A stretch of 26,105 bases of DNA. Source: an uncultured Ruminococcus sp. (GTDB lineage Bacteria; Bacillota; Clostridia; Oscillospirales; Ruminococcaceae). The position numbers were made by a program, and so were the translations under genes. The stretch is taken from the NCBI GenBank assembly GCA_947176685.1, contig CAMWRL010000003.1, forward strand, positions 1 through 26,105, written 5' to 3'. Of the stretch, positions 24,119 through 26,105 are shown one piece after another. The notes below the pieces were generated by a model that had not been told where the DNA came from, searched no databases, and was given only the letters and a program-made list of their open reading frames with translations. Each line of letters starts with the position of its first letter. Within the stretch, counting starts at the first letter, position 1.

Positions 24119-25635
24119 ATAAAACTGCTAAAAGTATTGTAGGACTTGGTGCGGCTGTTATCGTGCTGGGCGGAGGTCTGGCGGCACTTATGCTTACAGA
24201 ACCAAAAGACACCGAAAACAGCGAAAGCGTATCAACTTCCGAAGAATCATCAGAAGTTTACGGTTCAGGCATACAGTTACTGAAAGACGAAAAAACAGAA
24301 AACGGTGAGGGACTTGTAAAGTCCGTCACTGTTACAAACAGCTCGGATAAACTGCTTGTCACAATGGACAAAGCACCGACAGAAGATTCAGCAGCAACCT
24401 ACACCCTTACAGACTATAAGGACATTTCGCTTGATACGGCACTTGTCGGCACTCTTGCAAACAATGCCACACATATGGTAACGGGTTCGATAGTTGACGA
24501 GGACTGCCAGAACCTTGCAAAATTCGGACTTGACAAACCAAAGGCAGAAGTTGAAGTTAAATTCCAGACGGGTACAGTAAAGAAGTTCAGGGTTGGGGAC
24601 GAAGCTCCGGCAAATTCCGAAACCTATGTAATGCTTGACGGTGAAAATACTGTATATACTGTTGCGACATCATATGTTGCGAATTACAGTAAAACATTGT
24701 ATGATTTTATTGAAATGACTATGCTTGCCGAACCTCCGGAAGAAAGTTATCCTAAAATAAACAGCCTCAGAATTGAACGTGAAGATATTGACTATGATAT
24801 TTACCTTGAATACGACAAAAGCAGTGATGACGGAAAATATTCCGGCGGTACATCTGCAACTCACGTTATGGTTGAACCTACTGACGCATATCTTACTGTT
24901 GAGCGTTCGGAAGCTGTTACAAACGGAATGTTCGGACTGCGTGCCAGCGGAATATATGCCGTTCACTTCAATGAATCAAAGATTGCGGAAACCGGACTGA
25001 AAGAGCCGTTCTGCCGTGTGACTATGGACTGCGATGACGGTAATAATTATGTGCTTCTGTTAAGCGAGCCTTTCACGGACGACAACAATAAAAAATGCTG
25101 TTATGCGATGTTTGAGGACGGAAATGTTATATACATTGTCGATATCGAAAATGCAAAATGGTGTACAATAATGCCGATTGACATAACGTCCAGAATAATG
25201 ATTGGTTCGTATGTATGGAATATCACTGACCTGACTGTCAAGACAGCTGATACTACAGAAAAGTTCGTTATAGAGGCTAAGGACAAGAATGCTGAAAATA
25301 CAAAAGCTGAGGATTTCAATGTTACCAAAAACGGCACGGCTTTCGACAGTGAACGTTACAGACAGTTTTACGGTTTCCTTATAAGTGCGTCGGCTGAGGA
25401 GTTTGCACTTGATGCGGAAATACCCGATACTGCACCCGTTGCAAGCGTTGAATATACCGACAGCTATATGAAAAAGACAATAAAAATAGAGTTTTACGAC
25501 AATACGGCAATGACAGCATTGATTGCAGTTGACGGCAAAAGCAAGTATATCTGTTCAAAGTCATACGTTGACACTCTTGTTGAAAACGTTAAAAGAATCG
25601 GAACAGGGGAGGATTATATCACGACCTGGAAATAA
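24115..25635 (+). CDS. DUF4340 domain membrane-anchored protein
   Basis: A 506-residue protein with one N-terminal membrane segment (about residues 7-27, KSIVGLGAAVIVLGGGLAALML), a Ser/Glu-rich linker, and a large outside region made of beta-rich repeats. Stretches like LAKFGLDKPKAEVEVKF and YVMLDGENTVYTV match DUF4340 domains. These occur next to GldG-like proteins of ABC-2 clusters in many Firmicutes and other phyla. AAGGAG stands about 10 bases before the ATG, which overlaps the preceding stop. The protein is probably the extracytoplasmic partner of the exporter. No enzymatic motif is visible. Confidence 0.87.
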   Translation: MNKTAKSIVGLGAAVIVLGGGLAALMLTEPKDTENSESVSTSEESSEVYGSGIQLLKDEKTENGEGLVKSVTVTNSSDKLLVTMDKAPTEDSAATYTLTDYKDISLDTALVGTLANNATHMVTGSIVDEDCQNLAKFGLDKPKAEVEVKFQTGTVKKFRVGDEAPANSETYVMLDGENTVYTVATSYVANYSKTLYDFIEMTMLAEPPEESYPKINSLRIEREDIDYDIYLEYDKSSDDGKYSGGTSATHVMVEPTDAYLTVERSEAVTNGMFGLRASGIYAVHFNESKIAETGLKEPFCRVTMDCDDGNNYVLLLSEPFTDDNNKKCCYAMFEDGNVIYIVDIENAKWCTIMPIDITSRIMIGSYVWNITDLTVKTADTTEKFVIEAKDKNAENTKAEDFNVTKNGTAFDSERYRQFYGFLISASAEEFALDAEIPDTAPVASVEYTDSYMKKTIKIEFYDNTAMTALIAVDGKSKYICSKSYVDTLVENVKRIGTGEDYITTWK

Positions 25636-25657
25636 TATTATTTAAGGAGGATATTTT

Positions 25658-25939
25658 ATGAATGAAAAATTTTACATCTACAAAGGTTATCCGCTTGTCA
25701 GATGTCGGAATACTATTTACTACGGCTATATGTCAGACGAATATGTGATAATGATGAATATACTTTCCACACGAAAAATCGGTGATGATGAGGTTTCCGG
25801 AAAAATAAAGGTTATTCAGATGTCCACCGACCCGAACCTTGATCCGTTGAAAGCCTGCGTCCGCAACAGAGAATGCGAGGGGCTTTATGAAGCACTTGAC
25901 ACGGCGAGGGTCTGGCTTGAAAAATCGCTCAATAAATAA
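25658..25939 (+). CDS. Small protein of unknown function, end of the ABC cluster
   Basis: A 93-residue soluble protein that I do not recognise as a named family. It begins with MNEKFYIYKGYPLVRCRNTI and contains the tyrosine-rich YYGYMSDEYVIMM, a lysine-rich strand region (GKIKVIQMSTDP) and a helical end (YEALDTARVWLEKSL). AAGGAGG stands about 7 bases before the ATG, one of the strongest sites in the window. It is 22 bases after the DUF4340 gene and in the same direction, so likely co-transcribed. Its G+C content looks like that of its neighbours. A regulator or adaptor of the exporter is a guess; a housekeeping unknown that happens to lie here is equally possible. Confidence 0.8.
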   Translation: MNEKFYIYKGYPLVRCRNTIYYGYMSDEYVIMMNILSTRKIGDDEVSGKIKVIQMSTDPNLDPLKACVRNRECEGLYEALDTARVWLEKSLNK

Positions 25940-25984
25940 AAAATATCCCGAAACCATAAGTGTAATGCTCATATAGAAGTTTTA

Positions 25985-26023
25985 GCCATAGTATTTTTGA
26001 TTATAAGTCCAAAATACTATGGC
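25985..26023 (+). terminator. 13-bp perfect inverted repeat, probable terminator of the ABC cluster
   Basis: Arms GCCATAGTATTTT (25985-25997) and AAAATACTATGGC (26011-26023) flank a 13-base loop, 45 bases after the last stop codon. The following GTTTCTATT is only partly T-rich, so termination is plausible, not certain. The repeat ends just 7 bases before the next promoter, so an operator role is the alternative. Confidence 0.6.
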
Positions 26024-26030
26024 GTTTCTA

Positions 26031-26059
26031 TTGACATAACAATTTTTATGATGTATAAT
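26031..26059 (+). promoter_or_regulatory. Consensus sigma-A-type promoter for a gene beyond the window
   Basis: Perfect TTGACA (26031-26036) and perfect TATAAT (26054-26059) are separated by the ideal 17 bases. The window ends about 40 bases after the expected start; GGCGGTGA near 26093-26100 could be the ribosome binding site of the next gene. Confidence 0.88.
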
Positions 26060-26105
26060 CTTATTAAAATGAATCGGAATTTAATATAATTAGGCGGTGA
26101 CAGAA

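Noticed and set aside
1..26105. Possible CRISPR array, transposase, integrase or phage module
   Set aside because: No regularly spaced repeats and no matching protein families were seen on either strand.

Overview
The window reads as chromosomal DNA of a low-to-moderate GC anaerobic Firmicute, most like a Ruminococcus-type member of the Clostridia. This is inferred from strong AGGAGG-type ribosome binding sites, sigma-A-type promoters, the rimP-nusA-rnpM-ylxQ-infB-rbfA-nrnA-truB-ribF gene order and the presence of a hydrogenase maturase. No mobile element, tRNA, rRNA or CRISPR array was seen.

Region 1 (1-7150, + strand) is the tail of one tightly packed biosynthetic operon: leuC (partial), leuD, a small AT-rich unknown gene, leuB, a DUF815 AAA+-type ATPase, threonine ammonia-lyase (ilvA), ridA, nadA and hydE. 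It ends at a hairpin shared with a convergent gene. The leu genes make the leucine precursor. IlvA supplies 2-oxobutanoate for isoleucine, and RidA clears the reactive enamine that IlvA releases. NadA and HydE are both iron-sulfur enzymes. The unknown gene and the ATPase are passengers whose link to the pathway is not clear.

Region 2 (7158-12161, - strand) is a head-on island of surface or envelope genes. It holds a membrane-anchored Big_2-like protein with a poly-threonine stalk, a large polytopic membrane protein resembling GT-C glycosyltransferases, and an orphan solute-binding lipoprotein with no permease genes beside it. The lipoprotein and the membrane protein form one transcription unit separated by a hairpin; the Big_2 gene has its own promoter.

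Region 3 (12201-20623, + strand) is the conserved translation and RNA operon rimP-nusA-rnpM-ylxQ-infB-rbfA-nrnA-truB-ribF. A clear promoter lies divergent from the lipoprotein promoter. Three direct repeats overlap the promoter, and the leader of about 180 nt carries two strong inverted repeats. Another long hairpin lies between infB and rbfA.

Region 4 (20716-25939, + strand) is a Gld-type ABC-2 exporter cluster: ATPase with an acidic tail, short permease, GldG-like auxiliary protein, DUF4340-type membrane-anchored protein, and a 93-residue protein of unknown function. Genes overlap or are closely spaced. After it come a 13-bp perfect inverted repeat and a consensus promoter for a gene that starts beyond the window.

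Nothing here is a clear new defence or mobile system. The best leads are the low-GC insert in the leu operon, the ATPase embedded in the amino-acid operon, the repeat and palindrome architecture at the rimP promoter, and the ABC/GldG/DUF4340/93-residue cluster.
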